DNA of 64,000 bases, taken from Caprimulgus europaeus. Taxonomy: Eukaryota; Chordata; Aves; Caprimulgiformes; Caprimulgidae. Positions 36,701 to 48,600 of the stretch are shown here, piece by piece. The stretch's first letter is position 1. Each line of letters begins with the position of its first letter. The notes beneath the pieces were generated by a model. The model made no database searches. It saw only the letters and a list, made by a program, of their open reading frames with translations, and was not told the origin of the DNA. The stretch is from positions 47,355,037 through 47,419,036 of the forward strand of contig OU015525.1 in NCBI GenBank assembly GCA_907165065.1, given 5' to 3'. Position numbers and translations under genes: made by a program.

Positions 36701-39700
36701 TTATTCATTTCAGTGCGATTACTTCAAGCCTTGCAGCATCCTTAGCATGACAAAAACTAAGCTAGAAATCCAGATAGGATCCACATCATGAAACAGCATA
36801 ATGTTCTGTCTAATGATTAGGTGAAGAGTCATAAGGAGCTGGTTTTGCAAGCTCAGAGACCATGAGCTCTCACTATTTAGCATCCCACTTTTTACACTGA
36901 TTTATAGCAATAATTCTGTGATTTTGCAGCCCTTGATTTTCAGTACAGCCATTAAATTTCTCCTTGAAGTTGGGCAACAATTCCTATTAGTTTGCTGCAG
37001 ATGGGGTTATTGCATGTGCAACCCTACTCCTATGTATCTGAGATCCTGAATAAAGTATTGACCTTATAACCACACTGTTCTCTTATACACTGTATCTCTA
37101 TAAAAGTGAGCTTCTTATCTTAGGACACTAAGTAACTTGAGAGCTACTTAACTCTCCTCAGTTCCTTGAGGGTTTGATTACTTAGTGCATCACAGGAATG
37201 ATCAAGTGCAAGACAAGAAAATCTTAAAGCAGAGAAACCATAAAAGACAGGACAGCAGCAATATAAAGATACTAAAAAATAATTCTTACTGTCTGAAGTA
37301 AGAGCTGAGGATTTTTCCTGTTATAAATAAATAAAGAAATACGTCTGTAATCCAAAATATCTGAAAAGTGCTACTCAGACTTAAAATTTTTAACTCACAT
37401 ATTTGACAATCACTTTTAAAGACTTTTTTACTTGAATAGAGTGTTGTGATCCTCAAAAGAATATTTGATTAGGTACTTATCACTTGATCTTATATTTTTT
37501 CTTATAACTAGTGGGTTGCATTCTATCTGTAGCTCAAGTGAGCTCTTCAGATTTAGAAGTGTCAGAATTTAAATCAAATCATTCATTTCTGTTTTGTTTT
37601 CTCTAATAGCACAAACAGGTATTCAGTGTCAATATATGTCGATAAAAAGATCTTCATAGGTAGTAGCGAATCTCAGCTGAGCTGAAAGAGCCTGAAGTTG
37701 CAGAGGAAAACATCAGTTCAGAGCACCTAGGGTTTGAAAAGTACAGCCAGGCTCTACATACCTCTGGAATCCTGACTTCTGCTATTGCAAGCCAGGAATC
37801 ACCTCAGACTGTAGTGTGCCTTCTGTCCAACTCTTTTCTGCTAAAAGAAGGGGTGTGTGAACAGAGGACTGGTGTGTATGCTGACATTAAATGGATATGG
37901 ACCTAGCTCTTCTCCAGGGTGTATACCCAGTTCAGGTTCTCAGCCTTTCAGAACCAGACAAAGTCTAGAGCTGAAATAACCAGTCCCTGAATGCTTGTGC
38001 TGCTTGTTCATGACACATTTAGACGTATACCAATGAATGCTTCAGTCATGGCATCCCCCCGCAATGGAAGGGTTTGGTCAGAATACAAGACTGAATGAGA
38101 GATTACTAATATTGGCAAATGCAGCCTGATGTATAAAAAATTGTCATGAAATACCCAATCCATCTTTAGCTGTGTTTTACTTGTCAAATATTCTCTTTGA
38201 GATGATGATTGTTAGATTTAAAAATGTGTATTTATATATGCTATGAAGTATGTGTTTTGATCAATATTTGATAATGTTGAAAACCACTGGTTGCCTGTGA
38301 TACTGTAGCTTCACTGACTCTACATCCAGTAATAAGTTAACAGCTATTCTGGATATGGTTAAATACCAGCTCAGTTTTTGTGTACTATTACCACAACTCT
38401 ACAAATTTTGGGAACCATTGCTTTGATTTTTTTCTCTTGACAACTAGAATTATATATTTATACCTTACAAAAAACTCACCAAAAGTTATATCTGTGTAAA
38501 TAGTTTCTAAAATTTGAGGAGAATTGAAGGAATTGTTGTAATTTTTTTGTATGACTATAGGAATAATTGTGGTTGTTACTGCGCTAAGAAACATCACAAC
38601 TATTGCCCTGTGTGGGGGAAGTGTTCAAGTAACATTTATGGATACAGAAAGACATACACATAAACACACATATATAAATCCATATTCTAACTATATACAT
38701 ATACATGTGTAGTATGTACACACACATACTTACACAGATACACAATCTGGTTTTGCAGAAAACATCTGTTACTGATTTTGGTTTGACTTGCTTCCATGAG
38801 GCATTAAGTTCCTTTATCATAGCCATCTGTCATTTTTGCTATGTACACTGAATTAATTACAGAATTTTAAACAGCTCATTTAAAACAAACCACAAACAAA
38901 TTGCTATCTGGTGAGAGCAGTTTATGACTAATATGTGTATTCCTGTTGTGAGGACAGTAGCCACTGTTAAGATCCAGTCATTCAACTTGTCTATGAACTT
39001 TTAGGGATATAATATTAAGTCCTATAATGTAAAGAAGCTCATGCTGTTATAAGCAAACCTCAAATCCTTCAGAATTGCAGAACTACACACAAATCAATGT
39101 AAAGGGAAAATAAATTTAATCCTTAAACTCCATTTTTTTCATGCAACAGTGGGAGATCAAACTTTTGAATGGTGCTTTGGTAACAAATTAGCTTTTGGCA
39201 TAAGTCGGAACAATCCTCTGAATCAATAAAAGTATACCATTTACGTTTGCTGATGTAGAGCCCTGGATTTACTTTAAACCTCCTTTTTCAGCACAGGTAC
39301 AGGAGGCTTGATTTTAGAAAGCTTTCCTATCTTAAACCTCTATATATTTTAGAATTATTTTAAGTCTTTTTATAATCTCCATCAATGCTATAACATTGTG
39401 GGGGAAAGAGGCATATTGGCTCCTGCACAACATTTGCTCATTCCAATTTCATGCAGGACAAAATGGGAGAAAATGCAAAAACTGTGACCCTCTCTTCTAT
39501 GTGTGGACATTCTTGTCTATTATCTTTGTAATAAATACTAGAAATAATCAAACTATTTTGTTAAGAAAGAAGGCATACCATTCTACATTAATTATTTCTG
39601 AGAGAGTACACAGTGGAAATATTTGGATAAGTGCTTGCCAAGAGTCAGGGTTGAACAGTCTAACTCATTATACTAATTGCGTTCTTTATTCCTTTGTTTT

Positions 39701-40959
39701 TATAGTCTGTACCAATTACGGAGACATTAGTAAGATTAGATGTCCCCAGTTGTGCCAATTATGCAACTGTACATCCTGATTTTTGATATGAATATGGTTT
39801 CAGTTGAAGAATATATCTAGTGGCTGTTACCCTTCCACTTTTGAAGACATAGCCTCTCTATAAACATGTGGTTGGGCTACTTTATGTCTCCATTTGCTCT
39901 CCTGTAAAATCTCTCCACCTTCCCACAAATTGCTAAACAACTGCTTTGCTTATCATCTGCAATGTGCATTATAATTTCATCACTTTCAATCTGAATTTTT
40001 GCTGAAGATCATGGGTTCCTTTGATCTTTGAGATAAAAGTAAATTTCTCAGCAAGTATGCCTTTACTGGCATCTTTCCAGCTTTCTTTTCTTGTTCTCTA
40101 TAACCAAACAACTGCATCCCAACTTTTTAAAGTACAGAGCTGTCACTATTTTAAGTACTCAGTCCCATTTACTCTTAATTATTGCACATTTAAACTGAAA
40201 ATTCTCCATTTCTAAAGATGGTATAGACTTGTATATATTCTAATTAGGCAAACTGAATTCATTTTGACTACATAATAAAGTAAACCAAATAAAAAAAAGA
40301 AAGCTAAAGTAGGAAATAAGTACACAAAAAAAGCTACTTAGGAACTTTTAATTTAATACTAGAAAGTTAGGAAATGTCATAACTGATGTTGCTTATTCAA
40401 CAAATGATTTATGGTAGTCTTTAATCGCATGACCTTACAGCACATTTTGTGCAACTGCTGGAAACACAAGCCTTGAATATATTACTCAGATTCATCTAAA
40501 GAAAAGGCCTGGTGCTGCTTATTCAGTGATGCAAGCAAATTTTGGAAAAAAAAAAATAATACCGTGACCATGTAATTAAAAACTTTTTCATAAAGTGTTC
40601 CACAAAAACACAACCCCAATTTAAACATCTCCTTTTTAAAATGACTTAATAACACTGACAGCTGTCATTAACAGCTTTATTCTGGTATGTACTGTTTTTA
40701 TTTAAGATTACCCTTTTCAATACTGACATCAAATTCTGTATAAAGTTCTACATGGATCACAGGAATAGTAGAGCTCTTATAACTATTTAAACTATGGTTG
40801 CTGATGGCATATAAGGGTGTCACTGTGTAGGACATGATTAGATTTAGCCAGAATGTGTCAGAAATATTTGCTGAATAGAGAGTAATTCCACTGCCTTTTC
40901 TTATATTGCTTTCTTACAATATCTTTACTAGCACATGAAGGCCAAGTTCTCTTGCTGGC
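33782..40959. other. AT-rich gene-free stretch
   Basis: About 7.2 kb with no recognised gene or repeat family. There are AT-rich microsatellite scraps at about 35,000-35,030 and 38,640-38,745 (TA/CA-rich) and a G/T tract at 36,259-36,296. Open frames at 36,050-36,355 and 39,396-39,779 (plus; the latter 127 codons) lack any recognisable domain. Confidence 0.45.
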
Positions 40960-41960
40960 CTAGTCAGTCTATGTTTTAAGGCTCACTCAGCAGTCTCATA
41001 AAAGTGACAGAACTGCTCCACCTGCACCTCCTGACTGGGCCACTGTATCATCCTGTGCAGGCCCATAGGCTTCATGGGTGTGTTCACACCCAGCAGTAGT
41101 ACTGGCAGGAGTTTTCCTGGGCTGTCCACGCTTACCCCAGGAAGCAGATTTGTGAGATTTACACCACCTCATCTTCACATTTCAGCTTCTTTGAGTACAT
41201 GGCCCTGGTTTATCTGCAAAGCAGTCCTGCTTCCAATGCCATCAAGAGCTCCCCAGCTCCCCTAGACCTTCCTATTTTCTACACTGCCTCTGCTGTCACA
41301 ACAGCTACAGGTTTCTGCTCTCTACAACTTTTCCAGAAGACCTACTGAAGAAGGTGACACACATACCCACAGCAAAGGCCAGAATATTTGTAATCCCTCT
41401 CCCAATGATTTAGCTTTTGCGCGTTGCTTTCCTCTGGAGCCTGTGGTCTGATATTGCCCTTGAGCACTGTAACCACAAACACTGAGAGATTCAAATATAG
41501 CAGGCAACACTGGTCAAACACAGTATACTGTGCCAGCCAGCATCATACATAAATGCTGTAGCCCTTATGCCAGATACTGCTGAGACCCATGGCAGCTTTA
41601 CTCCCTGCTGCACCTGCCCAAGCCCAGTCTCTCGCTGCCGGTAGATACTGAACAGCCCAGACACACTAAATTTTAACAAGCAACAGCCCACACCTGCAAA
41701 GGGAACACCCTCTCCCTATCCTGAAATACAAGTAGAGAATAGTCTGATGAAAAGAAGAAAACTCCTTCTGGAGTGTACAGGCACTGCTGCCAAAACCCCA
41801 GTCCAATGCTAAGAATGCTAATATGAGCAACCATGTGCTGACCCTGCTGCTGGTAACAGGAGTTGGGCAGAGTCACAATGTAGCACAGGAGTAGCTAGGG
41901 GACACTGAGAACCACAACAGGCTCAGGCAGGTCCAGAAAGGCTGAAATTTCCACAGGTTT
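40960..41960. other. GC-richer block of unknown origin
   Basis: About 1 kb stands out from the AT-rich surroundings by higher GC and a pyrimidine-rich plus strand (for example 'cacctgcacctcctgactgg', 'ctccctgctgcacctgcccaa'). Several minus-strand open frames of 60-67 codons overlap it but show no domain. Sharp compositional edges hint at an inserted element, perhaps an old LTR, but I could not match a family or find terminal repeats. Confidence 0.4.
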
Positions 41961-42828
41961 TGACACATAAAAGGCAGCTAAAATATAGACTAAACATTTT
42001 CTGAAATGCAAAACTCTCCTGTTTGACTATTACAGATGAAAGAGATTCTAGCCTAGCCTGAAAGAGAGCACCTCAAGTTGAAAACCTAGCTGACTTGATC
42101 TCCCTGTGTTGTGCAAGACGGAAAAGACCTTTCTTTCAGACCAGGGCAGCAACAGTGTGGTCGTGTGCATGTGAAGCATATAGTCACCTATAAAAGCCAG
42201 TGGGAACAGAGCCTTTCAACCAACAGGTCTGTGTACATAATTAATATAATCTGTATTAACTCTATATTTATATAACCAACATGTCAGTGGGTAGTTGTTA
42301 CTGAAGAAATATTTGCATTTTTAACTGAGAGATAAGTAATGAAGGTCTTCACATAGAACTGATTTTATTTCTCATGTTCTATATATTTATAATTCTGCTG
42401 AGAAATATACTACATAATGACTATATTTTGCTCTCAGAGAAACATATTATGAGACTGCACACTGACATTTGTACAATTTTATACCACATGGCACATACAA
42501 AATAGGCTAGGGAAATTAGTCTCAGATTTATAAACAAAACTTCTTACACAAGTGACTCATTTTAGCTGAATGTGGATGGTCCTTAATGGCAACACATATG
42601 TTTATGCTAAATAACCTGTAATACCAACTGAGGTGGCACAATTCTCTCTGCCATTAGGAAGATTGATTTTGCCTTGGAGTGCCTCTACTCAACAGAAGTA
42701 CCCTTCAGGTAAGTTGAAAAAGTTATCAGACATGTAGTGTAAATGAGCAGTGGAGATTCTGGAGATGGAGGAAAACTGCAGCTTGTCCCTGAAAAACATT
42801 TTCTGTTCCCTAAGAGGCTAAATATTAA

Positions 42829-42865
<37 letters not shown>

Positions 42866-43602
42866 CTCTGTAACTGTTATAACTAAGTGTTTCTTATAAA
42901 TTGTCTAACAACTAAGGCATGGAAAAAGAATTTTGAAGTTGGGGGAAAAAAAAAAAACAAAAACCACAGGAATACTGAAATTTAACCTTTTAAATCATAA
43001 AGAATAGAACATCATATTTAATGACAGGTATAGGCAACAATAGGACAAGATTAATTCTGCTAAATTTCTAGCAATACTTACTGTAAATCTGTGATATCAG
43101 ATTAAATTTAGATTAAGTACAGGGTAGCTATCAATATGAGGGAGCTTGTAAGATGATTTGCAAATATGGCAAATTTAACAGCATTATTTTTTTGGAGTTG
43201 TTTTCAAACACTGGAGTCTAGTTACAAACAAGACACCTAATTATCATGCAAGGACAAAAAATACTAACAAAAACCACAGGAAGAGAAGGCAGAAAGAAAA
43301 AGGAAGAAGGAATATTATCCTATTTGTTTTGACTTTTGTACATTTAAATATGTAAATTCTATAAATTTATATATTTAAATTCCAGTTCTTGTAACCAGTT
43401 TCTCATAATTATAACTTCTATGTCCATTCTTGTCTTTCTGAGAGCTTTTGTGAATTCTGAGAAGGATGAAGTGAAGATACTCAAAGGGGCTAGATATATA
43501 TTTATACTTAGATGTAAAACATTTGCTATATAAATGTTACTGCACAGGGCCAAATTATGCATTTAAGTATGGAGTTATCAGCACTTTGATTCAGTAAACT
43601 TC
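41961..43602. other. AT-rich gene-free stretch
   Basis: It contains the (AT)n microsatellite at 42,833-42,861 and a short exon-like unit at 42,658-42,708 (see findings). Nothing else is recognised. Confidence 0.45.
42833..42861. repeat. (AT)14 microsatellite
   Basis: An uninterrupted alternating AT tract of 29 bases, likely length-polymorphic. Confidence 0.97.
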
Positions 43603-44200
43603 TGTTGGGTTCACCTTGCCTGAATACCAGGTGCCCACCAAGCCACTCTATCAACCCCCTCCTCAGCAGGATGTGGAGGGGAGAAAATAAGATGGGACAA
43701 TAAACAAAAAAAGCACACCCAAACTTGTGGGTAAAGACAAAAGATTTAATAGAAGCAAAGCAAAGCTGTGCTCACAGAAGCAAAAGAACAAAATATTTAT
43801 TCTCTACTTCCCATCAGCAGTCGATGTTGTGCCACTTCCCGGGAAGCAGGGCTTCATACGCGTTGCAATTCCCAGAGGACAAACGGAAATAATGGATGCT
43901 TCTCCTTCCCCCTCTGTTCCCCTTGCTTTTATTTCTGAGAAGACGTTATCTGGTATGGAATATCCCTTTGGTCAGTTTGGGTCAGCTGTCTTGGCTTTGT
44001 CCCCTCACAAGACCTCCCCCACCCCAGCCTATGGGTCGGGAGGAATGTTGGAGAGCCAGCCATGATGCTGTGTGAGCACTGCTCGGCAGTAACCAAAATG
44101 CTGGTGTGTTATCAACAGCTTTCTAGCTACCAATACAAAACACAGCACTCTGAGGGCTGCTATGGGGAAAATTAACTCCACCCCAGTCAGACCCAGTATA
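43603..44200 (-). mobile_element. Avian ERV solo LTR (fossil)
   Basis: This is an LTR of about 600 bp that starts TGTTGGG on the plus strand and ends '...cagacccagtata'. I recognise it from memory as a widespread neoavian endogenous-retrovirus LTR. The minus strand is the sense strand: it carries the promoter-like order CCAAA-G-GGATATTCCATACCA, an ACGT core and an AAATAAAAGC TATA-like box (43,922-43,975), upstream of the 3' part. No internal viral genes adjoin it, so it is a solo LTR. No convincing target-site duplication was seen. A 14-base block (tggtatggaatatc, 43,951-43,964) is shared exactly with the next LTR at 45,026. An open frame inside it (43,727-44,065) is not a gene. Likely moderately old. 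Confidence 0.85.
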
Positions 44201-44567
44201 TAACTCTAGGGATATCTCTGTTAAGAGATATGTCTGAAATTTGTTTATTCATGTATTTACTTTTACTCTATAATATAAGCATAAATTAAAATCCTAATTT
44301 TATCTCTCTATCCTGTTTATTTTAGGTTCATGAGGTTACTGGGTGAGGAGGATGGAAGAGCACTTAAAAAGGTAACAACCTTGCTCAAGTATTAGGTTGC
44401 TCAGACCAAGCAAGGTGTCATCTACTCTTTCAGAAACAGTCTATTCTTTTAGCAGTTGACACTAGACTTATTTTTTTTCCTCTATTCTAAATTTTTGAAA
44501 TTGTTTAACTTGTATCAAGACTAGGAAGCAAACCATAGCAGATGTTAAAGCTCAGTTGTCAAACTTC

Positions 44568-44618
<51 letters not shown>

Positions 44619-45020
44619 AAACAACTTCATAATGTGTCAGTGTAGTCTTTGAATGTATTCCTTATGCTAATGCCTGTAAAATGTTGACTGCTAGTCAATG
44701 GCACATCCACTTAGGGCACAGACATATAGGTCAAGAACAATAGCTCCTAAGTCAGGAATGTGGACCATCTATACAGGGTAAAAAATAAACATAACAGAAT
44801 GGCAGATTACTTTTTAAAATCTTGTTTATTTGTATTCTTTTCTAAAACAAAATCTGTGGGTAGGTGTATGTTTCTTTCAATATGCCAGCTTTATCTGATA
44901 CATTTCTTTAGAGATTTCCAGATTCAAATAAGTCTGCAGAGCACTATGGAGCATTGCATTAGAGACCTCTGAGAAAGCTGATATGTCTACACAGTGAACT
45001 GAGGTGCTGAACGTACATAT
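44201..45020. other. AT-rich spacer between two solo LTRs
   Basis: 820 bp with no viral internal sequence. It holds a (TAA)n microsatellite (44,574-44,615) and a 46-base exon-like unit at 44,326-44,371 (see findings). Confidence 0.5.
44574..44615. repeat. (TAA)14 microsatellite
   Basis: An uninterrupted TAA repeat of about 42 bases, preceded by 'attaa' and ending in 'taatgag'. Confidence 0.97.
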
Positions 45021-45025
45021 TTTCC

Positions 45026-45653
45026 TGTGATAGTTTAACCTAGCTGGCAGCCAAACAAGACACAGTCACTCGCAGCCTCCTCCCCTGCCCTCTTCCCCCT
45101 GGCCAGGGAATCAGGGAGAGAATTGGAGGGATAAAGGTCAGAAGACTTGTAGGTTGACATAAGAACAATTTCATAATTAGAGTAAAATAAAATTAAAATA
45201 ATAAGAGTAATAATGATAACAATTTTACATATATATATATATATATATATATATGTTATACACAATACAATTGCTCGCCACTCGCTGATAACGATCCCAG
45301 AGGAGTGAAAAGGAACCTCAAAACCAAAATCACAATCCTGGAAAAGCAAGCCAGAGCGATTCCTGAGAGAATCCCCCCCTTTTTAGTCAGCCCAGTTTAA
45401 TATGCTAAACATGACGTAACATGGTATGGAATATCTTATTGGCGTATCCAACTGTCAATTCTGGGTTTTACTAACTACTACACTTTTCTTCTCCACTCCC
45501 CTCTTACAGTCCTCTGCTCCTGGAAACTGCTCAAGCACCATGTCCTTGTAGTTATCAACATTGTTCTCATAACAATCCTCACTGAAACCAAAACACAGTT
45601 CTTTCTGCTACTAAGAAGAAAATTAACCCTATCCTAGGAAAAACCAGGACATT
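45026..45653 (-). mobile_element. Avian ERV solo LTR with 5 bp target duplication (fossil)
   Basis: This is a 628 bp LTR with TG...CA ends (TGTGATAG at 45,026; CCAGGACA ending at 45,653). It is flanked by identical 5 bp copies of host DNA, tttcc, at 45,021-45,025 and 45,654-45,658. The minus strand is the sense strand: it begins TGTCCTGGTTTTTCC and carries CCAATAAGATATTCCATACCATG, an ACGT core and a TTTAGCATATTAAAC TATA-like region at about 45,395-45,445. No internal genes are present. The 5 bp duplication suits ERVL-type integration. An (AT)n microsatellite (45,229-45,254) has grown inside it. The intact flanks and ends suggest it is younger than the LTR at 12,785. Confidence 0.88.
45229..45254. 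repeat. (AT)13 microsatellite within LTR
   Basis: An alternating AT tract of 26 bases, nested in the solo LTR. Confidence 0.95.
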
Positions 45654-45658
45654 TCCAA

Positions 45659-48600
45659 AACAGCACAGCAGGATCAGCACAGCTAAATAGATCTACCTGT
45701 TAGCAGGGCTTATCAGCTATGAGCAATCACAGGCATCTATGCTTTTATACAGCTTCCGGCTCTGTAGTTTAAACATCTGATAGCTTGGAGACCTCTGCAC
45801 TGCAACCTGCTGTGGGGAGCAAATGCACCAATCTCTGTGGTGTGGCCACAGAGCTCTCGTATAGAGCCTGCAGAGCTCAAAGGCAGAAGCACCTGAACCC
45901 TTCTAAGCTTATTTCCCCTGTCAACAAAAAGCAATTTAAAGAGCTCCATTATTAGTGAGCTTGAAAGACTCAGGTTAGCAGGTTACTGGTCCTCAAGTTA
46001 CCTGCAAAACAGCCAGTATTTTGTGGTGTATATTAGAAGTGCTAGCAATATTGAGATCTACACATAAAATGGTAATCTGCTAGACTATTATAGCATTCTC
46101 TCCCCGTGAGACAGCATTTCTCCATACACTGAGAAAATGTTTGATAAATATGTGCAGATATCTGCTGTAAACAAGTTTACACTGATTATGTCTAGAGGAA
46201 ATCCTACATTTAATATTTATCCTGTATATAAAAAGTTAGTTCTAAAGCTCTGCTTAGCATCAGAGAGGACCTTGGGTCCTTTCACAGTTTTTCTTCTATG
46301 TCCATAAAATATGGATCTAATATAAAATGCATTAGAAAAGCCATATCTCCTGACTCTATATGGCTGACTTTTACTAATAAGTTAAAATTTTTTTACCCTT
46401 AGCTCTTTTGGTTCAGCTTTTGGAAGATAACATGATGTACTTACTGTTATCATTGCTTAGTGTGTAAAACTTACTCTGCAATTTCAGAGGCAGCAATTGA
46501 ACATATCAATTAATGTGCACATTTTATGTCTGTGTATTTCTGGGTCCTTTGAGCTGATTTATTAAGGCTGCACTCTGCATATCTGTAGGGAAGTTGTTTC
46601 TCAACAAAGATGCGAACCCTGATTCCCTGAACAACTGCAGTGCAAAGGATGTGGGTTAAGAAACAAGGAGCTTTGATACACAGTTGCCAGAGACGTATTT
46701 TCAAACACAACTGCTGCACTTCTGCTCCTTATTAGAAAATTATCTCAGAAATCTGCACTAGTATATATTAAAGAAATGTAGCACCTTTCATTCAGTGGGG
46801 TTTTTTTTTCTGTATCCATGGAGTAGGACTAGACAGACACTGAAATATTCAACTTCTTTTGCTGCCTGAGTAGTTTTACAAATACATAACCCAGACACAA
46901 GAGCAGTACATATTTTTCTCCCTGAGAGCACTGCCTCTGAAAGATATCACTTGCAGGAATAATGTAGAGAGAATGGGAAATGTGTTCTGCTTCGACTACC
47001 AGCTGTAATTCAGCTTTCTAGAGCTATTGCTTTGATACTGCATTGCGATGGCACTTGAGTGCTGAGTCCAAGTCTCCTTACTATTAACAGTAGACATTAC
47101 TGTGGCAAGCTGGTATTCAATTTTGTTCAAAACCAGCATAATGAGATTGAACTATTGGTAAATAATATGGACAACGTGAATGCTGGTGAGTAGAGGTAAA
47201 GGCAGAAAACTAGATATTTCTCAGCAAAAGATGAATCTCTAAGACTGTATTTACACTTCTTCCAAAACTAAAATGGAACAAATTAAGGAAGTTCCTAAAA
47301 GTGCATTCCAGAAACATAAATCCAGTGTTCAAAGTGACTATTCAAGAGTCTCATCAGAGGATATAATAGGAAGATTTGCACATTAAAATTATCATCTTCA
47401 ATTTCTGCAGAAAATATTCTAAAGAGAATTAAGTATTTGAAAGAATTTTCAGTCACCTTATGTAAAAAAGATGCTGAAGAAAACTATGGCAGTATTTTTA
47501 TTTCTCTAACTCTGTCTTGCTTAAAGCTCTTCTCATCTTCATTTACTGGCGTGGCCCTTTGGGCCTCTGTGAATCTCTACTGATTTAAATGACAGGCACA
47601 GAAGTCTGCACTAGCAGATCCAGGGGCAAGATCAGGGCACAGGTGGTTCATAAATAAATGTAAGAAAGGCAGGTACCTCTTGAGCCTCCAAGATTTGCAG
47701 CTACCATTTTCTCACTTGGGAGAAAAAGGTAAGTCTTAACTTTCAGTAAATACAGAAAGTTAAGGTAACTTCTCTTTGTAAAAATGTATGTACACAGCAT
47801 AATGGTGAAAACTGGCCTCAGTCAGAACAAGCTAATTATATGTCCCGGATATGCTACAATTGAATGTGAGCCCTGGGCATTGGGGTGTGATCCTTCAGCA
47901 GCAGCTGTTCTTTAAGGTGCACCAGCCCACCCTCATCCTCCAGGCTTTTTCTGCTCCAAGAACCCCTGCTCAGTGCCAACTCAAGTGTTTATGCAGCCAC
48001 AGAATGGATTGGATTGATTAACTAATTTATTCTAAATTATCTCTGCAAAAAAATGTTTCAGCTCTTTTACAGCTGGATCAATTCCCCAGTTCACCACATA
48101 AACAGCTGGATGCAACTGTGGGTAGCAGCAAACACAGAAGGTGGCTTGATGGTGGGAAAAAGTACCTGGCAATAGGGTGCGTATTAGGTTATGAAGCTAT
48201 GTCACCAAATGTGAATCTAAAACCTTTCAAAAGAGAAGTGCAGCCTAGGAAATATCGGATAGATTAAGATACTGTTGTGATGGAAAATAAAATCAGAGAT
48301 TTTATAAATTTAGTAATTTTAAGTAACTTCTAAAGTTGCAACTTTTTCTGTAAATCTTAAAGAAATTTAGAATTAAGTGGGATTCTGTCATCAGCCATGA
48401 TTACTGTTGTCTGTTATTCATCAGGTTATAATGGCTACTCAGCATCATTCAGTAGAGATAAATTTAAACATATAAAATAAAATTACATTTAAATTAAGGT
48501 TTCTTAGGACATATTTATGTAAAAAAAACTTAATAATATTAATAAATTAATATTATTATTTATTATAGTTATGTAATAATAATAATGATAATATTTATGT

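Noticed and set aside
39396-39779. A 127-codon open frame on the plus strand with many cysteines.
   Set aside because: No recognisable domain, signal or splice pattern; its cysteines do not form a motif I know. Treated as chance.
43727-44065. A 112-codon open frame.
   Set aside because: It lies antisense within a solo LTR, which encodes no protein there.
43603-45653. The two LTRs as the paired ends of one provirus.
   Set aside because: They differ over most of their length, belong to different LTR types, the second has its own target duplication, and the 820 bp between them has no viral content.
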